Part shown: piece by piece, positions 35,349 through 43,892 of the stretch
Position numbering within the stretch: position 1 is the first letter of the stretch
Layout: each line of letters starts with the position of its first letter
Assembly (NCBI RefSeq): GCF_024807225.1
Contig: NZ_JANUCO010000001.1
Location: 1,674,001-1,738,000 of the forward strand
DNA: 64,000 nt
Direction of reading: 5' to 3'
Origin: Chryseobacterium ginsenosidimutans
GTDB lineage: Bacteria > Bacteroidota > Bacteroidia > Flavobacteriales > Weeksellaceae
The notes under the pieces: generated by a model
What the model was told of the DNA's origin: nothing
Seen by the model: only the letters and a program-made list of their open reading frames with translations
Databases searched by the model: none
Translations under genes and position numbers: made by a program

Positions 35349-35789
35349 TTATTTTTTAAGGTTAAGACAGTTTTTTGATATTTTAAGTAATGCGGAATTC
35401 ATGATTTCCAGTTCTTCTTTTGAGACGTCTTTCAGAGCGGTTTTTCTGTTGTCTTCCACAAGAGTCTGTACTTTATGAATGGTTTCTTTTCCGGTTTCCG
35501 TGACTTCAAGATTGGTTTTTCTGCGGTCTTCGGGATTGGTATTTCTAATGATATATTCAGATTTTACCAACAAATCTATTATTCTCGTGACAGAAGCATT
35601 GTCTTTAAAAACAAGATCGCCGATTTCGTTTTGTGTAATTCCGGGATTTTCTAAAATAGCTTTAATAATGAGCCATTGATCAATCGTGATCGTAAAATCA
35701 TTCGCTTTTAATTGTCTTTGCGCGTAGTTTCTGTAAGATCTTATCGCCTTATCGATGTTGTAAAATATGATTGAGTCTAACTTTTCCAT
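35349..35789 (-). CDS. MarR-family transcriptional regulator
   Basis: The 146-residue winged-helix protein shows the MarR layout: ITIDQWLIIKAILENPGITQNEIGDLVFKDNASVTRIIDLLVKSEYIIRNTNPEDRRKTNLEVTETG, with recognition helix NASVTRIID (about residues 67-75) and the wing NPEDRRKTN. MarR proteins repress neighbouring genes until a ligand binds. It is the first gene of a pair with the outer-membrane receptor, 5 bp apart, so it probably controls the receptor and itself. Imperfect AT-rich palindromes such as TTATCAATTATTGATA sit in the region just upstream (35820-35835). Confidence 0.92.
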   Translation of the reverse strand: MEKLDSIIFYNIDKAIRSYRNYAQRQLKANDFTITIDQWLIIKAILENPGITQNEIGDLVFKDNASVTRIIDLLVKSEYIIRNTNPEDRRKTNLEVTETGKETIHKVQTLVEDNRKTALKDVSKEELEIMNSALLKISKNCLNLKK

Positions 35790-35932
35790 AGTATTAAGTT
35801 TTTATTGATTTAAATATGACTTATCAATTATTGATATATCAATTAATTTGTTGCTGAGATTTTTATTTTGTTACATCTTGAGAAAGAAAAAAATAAAATA
35901 AATTGAAATTCAGGGATTTGAATTGTAACAAA

Positions 35933-35964
35933 TTTGTTTTATAAGCTTATATTTCGTATCTTTG
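35933..35964 (+). promoter_or_regulatory. Promoter of the cold-shock gene, giving a ~250-nt leader
   Basis: TTTG (35933-35936), 20-bp spacer, TATCTTTG (35957-35964) match the consensus. Transcription from about 35970 would leave a leader of about 250 nt before the ATG at 36220, unusually long here. Confidence 0.75.
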
Positions 35965-36219
35965 CTTACTTATTAAAAGAAATTTCTGTCTTTAACTTCT
36001 TGTGATAGTTTAGAACATTTTATTTATTTCCGTTTCAATTTTTTATTTGCCGATTCTTTAAATGAATGGCATTCACATTAATAAAAGCACTCAGAAAACC
36101 TTTAATAGTATTTATTAATTATAGCTTTAAGCTAAGAACAATTACCGAAATGGTTGTTAACTTACTGATCGTGAAGGATTAATAAAAAATAAAAAGTAGA
36201 AATTAATACAAAGAAATAT

Positions 36220-36654
36220 ATGGCGGATTCTTTCTCTAAAAAAGAAAATTTCAAGAAAAAAGTTCAAAAAGCAAAAGAAAAAGCTCTGAAACGTGAAGAA
36301 CGTAAGACGAGCAATAACAAAGGAAAAGCTCTTGACGAAATGTTTATGTATGTAGACGCAAATGGTCAATTGACTACTACACCACCTGATAACAGTAATG
36401 TTGAGGAATTTGACATCAATAATATTCAGTTGGGTGCAGCTCCTATCGAAGCAGAAGAAATAAGAAAAACGGGTATCATCACATTTTTCAGTGAAAAAGG
36501 TTACGGGTTTATTACAGAAGATAAAAGCAAGGAAAATGTATTTTTCCACAGCAACAACTGTACAGAACTTGTGAAAAAAGGTAACAAAGTTTCATTCGAA
36601 AAAGAAAGATCTCCAAAAGGTTTTTCTGCAGTTGATATTAAGCTTGTAAGATAA
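36220..36654 (+). CDS. Cold-shock-domain protein with basic N-terminal extension
   Basis: The 144-residue protein has a CspA-type OB fold at its C-terminus (about 82-144): TGIITFFSEKGYGFITEDKSKENVFFHSNNC, with RNP1 KGYGFI and RNP2 VFFH. The N-terminal 35 residues (MADSFSKKENFKKKVQKAKEKALKREERKTS) are strongly basic and helical and may bind RNA. It likely acts as an RNA chaperone at low temperature. The long 5' leader suggests post-transcriptional control, as in cspA. It has its own promoter and terminator. Confidence 0.92.
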   Translation: MADSFSKKENFKKKVQKAKEKALKREERKTSNNKGKALDEMFMYVDANGQLTTTPPDNSNVEEFDINNIQLGAAPIEAEEIRKTGIITFFSEKGYGFITEDKSKENVFFHSNNCTELVKKGNKVSFEKERSPKGFSAVDIKLVR

Positions 36655-36675
36655 TTACACAACAATATTTAGATA

Positions 36676-36709
36676 AAAAGAGCTTCCATCGAAGCTCTTT
36701 TATTTTTTT
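36676..36709 (+). terminator. Terminator after the cold-shock gene
   Basis: AAAAGAGCTTC / GAAGCTCTTTT arms around CATC, then a T run. Confidence 0.88.
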
Positions 36710-36717
36710 ATATCAAA

Positions 36718-36915
36718 GCTGTTTAGACAAATAAAAACTTAACCGCAAAAGAAGCAAAAGCTATTATTGATGTGATATTATTTACTTATTGAGAAAACAA
36801 AAGGTAATAAAAGAGCAAAAATCAAAGATTTTTAAAAACTATTGTGTTCTTATTTTGATGTTTAATAATAAACTTAAATAACCGATGTGTTAATCTTTTT
36901 GTCGCTTTTGCGGTA
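36718..36915. repeat. Intergenic repeat family B, copy 2
   Basis: This copy runs AACTTAACCGCAAAAGAAGC ... GTCGCTTTTGCGGTAAAGTT and is the inverse of 10527-10738, with blocks of 15-25 bp identical. Inverted ends AACTTAACCGCAAAAG / CTTTTGCGGTAAAGTT mark the element. It abuts the 3' end of the nucleotidyltransferase gene. Confidence 0.7.
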
Positions 36916-36922
36916 AAGTTCA

Positions 36923-37978
36923 TTAATAAAGTTTCTCTCTTATTTCAATTAAAATTTTAGTTGTTTTCTGCAAATCCGGCTGATCGGGAAGTTGGGAAAC
37001 AGAATGATAATATTCAATAGATTTTATCAGACTTTCTGCTTTATCCATCACGGCTTCATACGACCAGTTTCCGGCTTTAATATCCAATAATTCATCTCTG
37101 TTTTCTACACGGATGTTCAATGAACCGGTTTTAAAAATCTGCTCACATGATTGTAATAAACGAATCGTGTGCATCATATTTTTGCTGTCGTAGTTTTGTC
37201 CGTGGTTTTTATTGACGTTGTAACGGTCGTCATTCCGCTCGGAAACCCACTTCCAATATTCACGATAATCTTTGCAATACGTAGAATAGGCGTCGAGATT
37301 ACAAAACAAATACGCAATAGATTTTTCCTCTTTCGGGACAGACGAAACAGAAACCTGATTCGCTTCTTCATTCTGGATAATCCCTTTATACTTCAAATCT
37401 CCCGATTCATCATAGAAAAGCGCAAACATTCCTTTGGTATTGTCGATACTTACCAAACCGCATTTTTTCTGAATTTTCCCGTTTTCTGAAAGCCATTTTT
37501 TCAACGGAATCGAACCATTATTTTGTAAAATATAGCAAAAATCAAGAATTGATTTTCTTTCCTTATCAATAGGATTCAGAATTTTTTTGTTGAGTCCTTT
37601 CGCTTTTTTAATTTGTGAAATAGCGTAACCCGCAAATGTATCTTTGCATAATTTGGAAAGAAAATCTTCTGGTTTCAACAAATCCATCAACGGATTTTTA
37701 TACTGAATACAATCTTCAGGACTCACCAAAACTTCCAGAATATTCGGATTGTTTTTCTGTAACAATTCCACAAATCTCCCGATTTCGTAATACGTAATAT
37801 CATTCGTCTCATTAGAAATCTGCGGAATATAGTTTAACCCAAAAAAATCTTCTTTCGGCAAATAATATACTCCACGAATGTCTGTGTCTGAGTTTTCCGT
37901 AGCGAGCCCGAAAGAGCGGCTTCCGGAGATGGATTCGAGGAGGAGGAGGTTTTTATTTTTTAGGGTGTGGATGGTCAT
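36923..37978 (-). CDS. RlaP-type nucleotidyltransferase A (pol-beta superfamily, RNA repair)
   Basis: The 351-residue protein has the minimal nucleotidyltransferase core: SGSRSFGLATENSDTDIRGVY, with GSR at 19-21 and metal-binding Asp at 31 and 33. The helical remainder fits PF10127 (RlaP, RNA repair pathway DNA polymerase beta family), proteins found beside RtcB. It may add or remove nucleotides at RNA ends before ligation, though activity is unproven. Its first 26 bp overlap the end of the UvrD-like helicase gene, so it is the last gene of that operon, separated from the second RlaP gene and rtcB by the helicase/OLD pair. Confidence 0.82.
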   Translation of the reverse strand: MTIHTLKNKNLLLLESISGSRSFGLATENSDTDIRGVYYLPKEDFFGLNYIPQISNETNDITYYEIGRFVELLQKNNPNILEVLVSPEDCIQYKNPLMDLLKPEDFLSKLCKDTFAGYAISQIKKAKGLNKKILNPIDKERKSILDFCYILQNNGSIPLKKWLSENGKIQKKCGLVSIDNTKGMFALFYDESGDLKYKGIIQNEEANQVSVSSVPKEEKSIAYLFCNLDAYSTYCKDYREYWKWVSERNDDRYNVNKNHGQNYDSKNMMHTIRLLQSCEQIFKTGSLNIRVENRDELLDIKAGNWSYEAVMDKAESLIKSIEYYHSVSQLPDQPDLQKTTKILIEIREKLY

Positions 37979-39737
37979 TTATATTTATTTTTTCAATTTC
38001 AAATCCTTTAAAAAAATCTAATAATTGTTTTTCTTCTTCTTCTTCAGAAACTAATCTAACACAAATCAAATTCTTAATCGTTCTTGAACAAGCAACATAA
38101 AAAAGCTTTTGATTTTTTGATTTCTTCATTAAATCATTCTCACCAACATCGTAAATTGATTTGAAATTGTACTTATTCCAAAAATATTCGTCCATCACTA
38201 CCATTACGTTTTCGATTCCAGAACCTTTAGTTTTGTGCATTGTTATGTAATCTGAAATAATGTTTTCATCTATATAGTTATAATAATTTAAAACTTCAGA
38301 AAATTTTAATTTTTCAGAGAATAACTCGTTGTAGAAATTCTTTTTTTTACGATTCTTATCAAACTCAATAAACTCTTCCTCTGAAACTGTCGCATCTTTT
38401 TCAAGCATTCTAACTGATGTATTTCCACCAGTAATATATAATGCTTCTAATTGCTTAAACCTCTCATTTGATTTTAAATCTTCAAGAAAAGTGTTTTTAT
38501 TATGAATATACTGTTTATATGAATCTGATTTGCTTATTAGCTTATTATTGAATGCAAATTCTAGAATCCTATTTATAGATTGAACTGAATTTAGCAATGC
38601 ATCGAAAAGTCTTTTAATTCTTACTTTATCCCTAACAGATTTTAATTCGAAACCACATTTCTTTAATTTTGCAACTACAAAATTATAGTTCTTATTTTTA
38701 TATGCGGAACTTAATTCATATAACTCTATTAATTGAATCCTTTCTAATGTTTTTTCAATTTCTTCTTTAACTTCCGTGTATCTGTCATTAAATATTTGAT
38801 AAAGTATGCTAAAATTTAATTCGGTTGAAATGGATTTATTTGTTAACATTAATTTTTTTACTCCAGGATTATCCGTCGAAATTTGAACTATTAATTTATT
38901 AAGAGCGTCGAAGTATTTGTTTTTGTCTTCAACACTACTGAAGACATTTGGCTTCTCACCATAAACCGAATAGTACAATTTTACATTTCCGTTTCTGTCG
39001 TCATCCATTTCTAAATCTTTTAGCGCTAACTCTTGTTTTAAACCATCATTTCTAATTGTATTAATAAAATCAATAACTTTATTAGAACATCTAAAATTAT
39101 CTTCTTTTTCAATTTTAACTAATTTCTTTTCTTTTATTTCTTGTTCTACATCTCCAATTCCATCGTCATAAATTCCTTGCATAGAGTCGCCAAAAAAACC
39201 AATTGTTGTTTTATTATTTTTAGGTAGTGAATTTAAAAAAATGTCAACTATCTTTTCATTTGTATCTTGATATTCGTCAATTAATATAAAATCAAATTTA
39301 TCGCTAACAATTTTTCCTAACAATTCATGATTTTTAAAAAGTAAAGAAGCAATATGTAATAACTCATCATGCCCAAAAGACAATTCTTTAAAATTATTAT
39401 AACGTGTTTCATTATATCTCACTTTGTTATAATCAATTGATTTAATTGTTTCTAATATTTTTTGATTTAATTTATCAACCTCTGTGTTTAGATCAGTATT
39501 AAATTTTTGTGGATCTTTATCATATTCTCTCTTACCTGTAACTTTAGTAGTTTTTTCTCCAGTTGTAGTAAATAATTTCCCGGAGTATTTCCCATATAAT
39601 TTCTTATACTTTTCATGCTCATTTTTCTTATAATCTTTATCATCTTCACCAGCAACTAATTCATCTCTGACAATTTTTTCAACTTTAAAGATCTCAAAAA
39701 TTATTTCATGAATATTTTTTTTGTAGTCTTTAACTAA

Positions 39738-40595
39738 GAGCCTGTTTAAAAAATTAATAAAAAAAAAGAGTAAGGGTAAGAAGTTGAATAAAAATTGTCA
39801 TTTTAGAGTTGCAAAACAAAAAACTTCAATGTATCCAACAGACTTAACCCAAACTCAGTGGCAATTTATAAAAAAAGCATTAGATTTTGATGACAGAAAA
39901 CGAAAATATGATTTGATTATCATTTGGAATGCTATTAATTATTTGGTAAAAACAGGCTGCCAATGGAGACTTTTGCCTCATGATTTTCCAAAATGGCAAT
40001 TGGTTTATTACTATTATTCAAAATGGTCAAATCTGGAGATTTTCGATTTATTATTATCAAAATTAAGAGAGAAAGTACGTCGGGATAGAGGCCAGAAATC
40101 GCAGGCAAGTTTAGGAATTATGGACAGCCAGAGTGTTCGTTGGGGAAATAACCGTTCACTCAATGGCTTTGACGGAGCCAAAAAAGTAAAAGGAATCAAA
40201 AGACACGTCGTGGTAGATAAAAACGGGTTTTTGTTAGCCGTAATGGTAAGTGTAGCCAATATTCATGACAGTAAAGCGGCATTATTGCTGATGAAAACAT
40301 TGCGATATTTACTAATTCCGCTTCAGGTAATCTTAGCGGACGGAGGTTACAGAGGGGGTATTATTGAGGAAATAAAAACTAAATTAGGCTATATCATTCA
40401 AATCGTTATGCGGAGTGACAAAAAAGAAAAAGGATTTGAGCCACTCCATAAAAGATGGATTGTTGAACGTACTTTTTCATGGTTTGATAATGATAGAAGG
40501 CTATGCAGAAATTATGAACTCCTAATGGAAACTTCCGAAAATATGGTCAAATTATCCGCTATAAAATTATTACTTAATAAAATTTAAACAGGCTC
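39738..40595 (+). mobile_element. IS5-type insertion sequence, 858 bp
   Basis: Perfect 13-bp inverted repeats GAGCCTGTTTAAA mark both ends (39738-39750 and 40583-40595). The target duplication is TAA (39735-39737 and 40596-40598), which is typical for the IS5 group. Removing the IS and one TAA restores the helicase frame exactly. It looks recent, because neither transposase nor flanks are degraded. Its ends match the MITE at 16521. Confidence 0.92.
39829..40587 (+). CDS. IS5-family DDE transposase
   Basis: The transposase of 252 residues is intact. It begins MYPTDLTQTQWQFIKKALDF with the IS5-type N-terminal domain (NAINYLVKTGCQWRLLPHDFPKWQLVYYYYSKW). The catalytic triad is visible: Asp in LGIMDSQSVR, Asp in VILADGGYRG, Glu in KRWIVERTFSWFDNDRRLCRNYE. 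I chose ATG 39829; an upstream TTG (39784) would add 15 residues. The stop codon is 8 bp from the right end of the element. It can probably mobilise the related MITE. Confidence 0.92.
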   Translation: MYPTDLTQTQWQFIKKALDFDDRKRKYDLIIIWNAINYLVKTGCQWRLLPHDFPKWQLVYYYYSKWSNLEIFDLLLSKLREKVRRDRGQKSQASLGIMDSQSVRWGNNRSLNGFDGAKKVKGIKRHVVVDKNGFLLAVMVSVANIHDSKAALLLMKTLRYLLIPLQVILADGGYRGGIIEEIKTKLGYIIQIVMRSDKKEKGFEPLHKRWIVERTFSWFDNDRRLCRNYELLMETSENMVKLSAIKLLLNKI

Positions 40596-40858
40596 TAAGT
40601 CATTTAAAAAAGAGTGTATAGTAGATACGACAAAATTATTTTTATCTCCAACTCTTGCTTTTATTTCGTCAATTGCTACATTTGTTAGTGTAATACACAC
40701 TCCCTTTTTATCAGGATAATTTTCGGTAATGTATTCAAGAATTTGTTTTAACGATTCAGTTTTTCCACTTCCTGCTCCACCTTGCAAAACAAAATTATTA
40801 AAGTCTTTTTCATGATCTTGATTATTATCAATAATCTTTTTAATATTTTCTATCGGTT

Positions 40859-42856
40859 TTAATTTGCTATCCATTCTAATCCTTCTTTAATGTATAATGG
40901 TACTTTCCATTCAACTTTATCTATCAACGCTAAATATAATAGTGATGAAGCAAAATCTGATTTCCCACTTGGCTTTAAAATTTTTTGAGTTGAAGAATAA
41001 ATATCTGTCATTGAATCAACAAGCACTGCTTTATTTTGAATTCCACGAATACCTCTATTTTTATAATGAACTATTTCTTTCAAATTCAATTTGATGAATG
41101 AATCTTCAAAGCTTCTAGCATGATATCCTAATTCTTCAATTTGATAAGTAATTTTAATATGGTGTGTATCATCTTGTAGTGTGTTAGATTTTAGTTTCTC
41201 GAACCAATTCTCAAATTCAGAAGAACCAATTTCAGGTCTGTTTAAAAACTCTCTGATAGAATAGTTACTTGTGTTCTCTCCTTCCGAAACAGCACAAGCT
41301 TCGTAACTTGATTTTGCTTTTTTAGTTTTTGTTGCAGGTTTAGTAATCAGTTTTGTTGAGTCTATGTCTGTAATAATTAGAGTTTTTATTTCTAAGAACT
41401 CTAAAAAATGCTTAAATGCTTTTGAATTTGCTCCTACTTCAATTATTGAAATGTTTTGAGATGAAATTTTATTTTTCGGAGGTACAATTAATTCATCATA
41501 TTGACTAATAAAATATGGTAATAACATTTTTTCTGTAGTTCCTTCGATAAAAATAATTTTTTCAGCGAAGAAAAGTTCAGAAGAATATAGAGTTAAATAT
41601 TGTTTTAAAAATTTAAAGTATTCTTCTTTACCCTTATATTTAATCTCTAAATCAGTGTAGAAATTTTTAATATTAATATTTCCATCCTTGAACTTAAAGT
41701 AACGTAAGTCAGAAAAATTACACTGAGAAACTATGTGTGAAGAATGTGTGGATATAAAAGTTTGTAAGTTAACCTCTTTATTAATCTTCTTTATGATTTC
41801 TTGGATTTTTTGACTAAAAACATATTGCATTTGGGGATGAGTATGCGCTTCAGGTTCTTCAATAAATAAAAGATTAATATCTTTCTTTTCATCTAAAAAA
41901 TACTTTTTCTTGACTTCAATTTGAAGTAATAAATAAAGAATGTTTACATAACCCAAACCGTTTAAATGTTCAGGGAGATTATTGGAACCGTCACCATAAA
42001 CAATTTTAGAATGATTGGTAAATAATTGTTTAGATTCTAAATCGGAAATTACTCTTAAATCTTTTATATCAAGAAATTTTTTTGCATTTTCTAAAAATGG
42101 TTCAAAGTGTGTCCTATACTTTTCATCTAAAGTAGAATCCATTGTAGATATTGCGTCATTAATGTCAAAGAAATCGGCAGATGATTCTTTATGTTCCTTA
42201 TTAAAATATTGAGTAGTCATTTCTGATAAAGCCCTTTTACCATTTCCTGTTGTTTCAGAACTTGAAACATTCCTTTTTGCATGAATAACTTGAAAATTAA
42301 TTAATTTTCTGATTGACGAAATATCTTTCTTAACTAATTTATCTCTGTTGGCAACTTCTATGTCAGTTTCATTTTCAAAGACATAAATATATTTATTAAT
42401 TAAATAATCAGAAATATTCTTTTCAATAAACTTTTCTCTATTTTTTGTTACCTGCAATAAATCTTTAATTAATTTATCTCTATCAATTGAACATTCAAAT
42501 AGAATTTTAACAACATTTGTAGTAGGGTCTAAATCTAAAATAAAATCAGATATGTTTTCTAAAGAATCTTTTATATCATATTTTATTTCAAGAATCATTT
42601 GAATAGATAAATCTTCAATAACTGTATTCTCATCTATTTTGAAAATTTTATCTCTTAATGATGTGGAAAAATCATAGAAATTAAATTTATAATTTTCATT
42701 TCGATAAAACTTATCAAAAAGCATTATAAACGATGTTTTTCCACTGTTATTTCTGCCAATCAATAGAGATAATTCTTGTTTTTTATCTTCGTCTAGTAAA
42801 AGAGTCGTATCTTTTAGTAATCGAAAATTTTTAATTCTGATTTTGCTTATATACAT
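40859..42856 (-). CDS. OLD-family ATPase/TOPRIM nuclease (GajA-like)
   Basis: The 665-residue protein has an SMC-like ABC ATPase (Walker A GRNNSGKT at 34-41, Walker B LLFIEEPEAHTHP at about 332, then FISTHSSHIVS) and a C-terminal TOPRIM domain (IIFIEGTTEKMLLPYF at about 429, LIITDIDST at about 493). This is the class 2 OLD layout of GajA, the nuclease of the Gabija antiphage system. The start MYISKIRIKNFRLLKD at 42856 is typical; a frame from 42898 adds an unlikely leader. The helicase gene overlaps its end by 16 bp. It appears intact, but its partner is broken. Confidence 0.88.
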   Translation of the reverse strand: MYISKIRIKNFRLLKDTTLLLDEDKKQELSLLIGRNNSGKTSFIMLFDKFYRNENYKFNFYDFSTSLRDKIFKIDENTVIEDLSIQMILEIKYDIKDSLENISDFILDLDPTTNVVKILFECSIDRDKLIKDLLQVTKNREKFIEKNISDYLINKYIYVFENETDIEVANRDKLVKKDISSIRKLINFQVIHAKRNVSSSETTGNGKRALSEMTTQYFNKEHKESSADFFDINDAISTMDSTLDEKYRTHFEPFLENAKKFLDIKDLRVISDLESKQLFTNHSKIVYGDGSNNLPEHLNGLGYVNILYLLLQIEVKKKYFLDEKKDINLLFIEEPEAHTHPQMQYVFSQKIQEIIKKINKEVNLQTFISTHSSHIVSQCNFSDLRYFKFKDGNINIKNFYTDLEIKYKGKEEYFKFLKQYLTLYSSELFFAEKIIFIEGTTEKMLLPYFISQYDELIVPPKNKISSQNISIIEVGANSKAFKHFLEFLEIKTLIITDIDSTKLITKPATKTKKAKSSYEACAVSEGENTSNYSIREFLNRPEIGSSEFENWFEKLKSNTLQDDTHHIKITYQIEELGYHARSFEDSFIKLNLKEIVHYKNRGIRGIQNKAVLVDSMTDIYSSTQKILKPSGKSDFASSLLYLALIDKVEWKVPLYIKEGLEWIAN

Positions 42857-42903
42857 GGTTTTAGTTTTAAAAATGAAATTTAACAAATATATTCCCAATC
42901 CAT

Positions 42904-42935
42904 AAAAAAAGATTACGGCTTCCCGTAACTTTTTA
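42904..42935 (-). terminator. Terminator after nucleotidyltransferase B
   Basis: AAAGTTACGG / CCGTAATCTTT arms with T run on the minus strand, 3 bp after the stop. It separates the RtcB/nucleotidyltransferase part from the OLD/helicase operon. Confidence 0.75.
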
Positions 42936-42937
42936 AT

Positions 42938-43684
42938 TTACATCAATATTTCCCTAAAAACCCTCTCCATCTCAACCTTATCCGAATTCCCACCTTTCAA
43001 ACTCTTCGCTCTTTCCTCATTATCCTTCACCATCTCCTCCAAAACTCCAAAAAGTACCCAATCATTTGAATGGTAATAAGATTCTCCTTTTGTAGCTTTT
43101 AAGGCAACAAGATTTTCTATTTTGTTTCTCGTAAAATCATCAACCAAAACCAGTAATTCACTGAATAAAACCGGTGGAACGGTTCCTTTTTCTATGATCC
43201 ATTTTCCGGTCAATGTTGTTCGAAGGCAGTAGAAATAACTTTTCAATTTTACGTCATCACTTCTGCAGGCTTCCAGATATTTTTTGCTCATGCTCAAATA
43301 GTGATAAGAAACCGCTATCGGTGAAAAACATTCATCTGCCAAAGGTTTAAATAAGTCATAAAATCTCTCATTTTTTACATAAACGATAGGAGAGTAGAAC
43401 CAACTCAACAAAGCCGCATTGGACTTTAACAGGAGATTAAAAGTCTTTCTCAGATCCCATCCGGAGCCATCAAGATCATCTTCGGTCATGAATTCTATGG
43501 TTTCATCTTTGTCCCACGGTGAAAGATACCAGTCTTTTTCGTGTCGGTATATGAAACGTATGTCGTAATCGCTGTCAGGCGACGCAAAACCCCAAGCTCG
43601 GCTTCCGGATTCTACGGCAAGAAGTATTTCTATATTTCTTTCTCCTTCTATTTCTTTTAATTTTTCTAATATTTTTGGTGTCAT
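42938..43684 (-). CDS. RlaP-type nucleotidyltransferase B (YcgL-like)
   Basis: The 248-residue protein has the pol-beta core LLAVESGSRAWGFASPDSDYDIRF, with GSR at 27-29 and catalytic Asp at 39 and 41, followed by RHEKDWYLSPWDKDETIEF. It fits COG3541/PF10127, a family linked with RtcB in RNA-repair clusters. It is a distant paralogue of nucleotidyltransferase A at 36923. It lies downstream of rtcB on the same strand, after a 208-bp gap with a repeat, and has its own terminator. It is cytoplasmic. Its reaction is not established. Confidence 0.85.
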   Translation of the reverse strand: MTPKILEKLKEIEGERNIEILLAVESGSRAWGFASPDSDYDIRFIYRHEKDWYLSPWDKDETIEFMTEDDLDGSGWDLRKTFNLLLKSNAALLSWFYSPIVYVKNERFYDLFKPLADECFSPIAVSYHYLSMSKKYLEACRSDDVKLKSYFYCLRTTLTGKWIIEKGTVPPVLFSELLVLVDDFTRNKIENLVALKATKGESYYHSNDWVLFGVLEEMVKDNEERAKSLKGGNSDKVEMERVFREILM

Positions 43685-43742
43685 TGTTTATTTTTTTATT
43701 TGGTTAAACTAAAGGGCGCTAAGTTTTTAAATTCATTGTGTT

Positions 43743-43843
43743 TTTAAGGCGCAAGACACTTCGACTTTGCTCAGTGTGACAGAGATTTTCGACAAAATAT
43801 ACAGGATGAAATTTTATCAAAGATAAAATCCTTGCGCCTTAAA
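43743..43843. repeat. Intergenic inverted repeat with 13-bp perfect arms
   Basis: TTTAAGGCGCAAG (43743-43755) and CTTGCGCCTTAAA (43831-43843) flank CTTCGACTTTGCTCAGTGTGAC. The last segment resembles dispersed hairpin repeats of Chryseobacterium. A third half-copy (TTGCGCCTTTGCG) follows near 43864. Confidence 0.6.
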
Positions 43844-43892
43844 GCATACAGTTGTTAAATAAATTGCGCCTTTGCGTTTATCCAACAACAAA

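Larger units (their letters stand above)
37953..40874 (-). pseudogene. UvrD-like helicase (GajB-like), interrupted by an IS5-type element
   Basis: Without the IS and one TAA duplicate the frame encodes 686 residues with all SF1 motifs: GGAGSGKTES (about 32), TLTNVAIDEIKAR, STIHSF, FDFILIDEYQDTNE, GFFGDSMQGIYDDG, NFRCSNKVIDF, TMHKTKGSGIENVMV and LFYVACSRT. The join reads IHSFLNDL-VKDYKKNI. The N-terminal 95 residues lie right of the IS (from 40874) and end NDLEPV-stop inside it; the rest is to its left. The gene overlaps the upstream OLD-type gene by 16 bp, as gajB follows gajA in Gabija. It is longer than the classical GajB of about 490 residues. Very likely inactive here. Confidence 0.88.

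Noticed and set aside
42899..42937. Promoter region of the OLD gene
   Set aside because: Only a terminator hairpin is visible; no TAnnTTTG box with a suitable partner was found, so no promoter is called.
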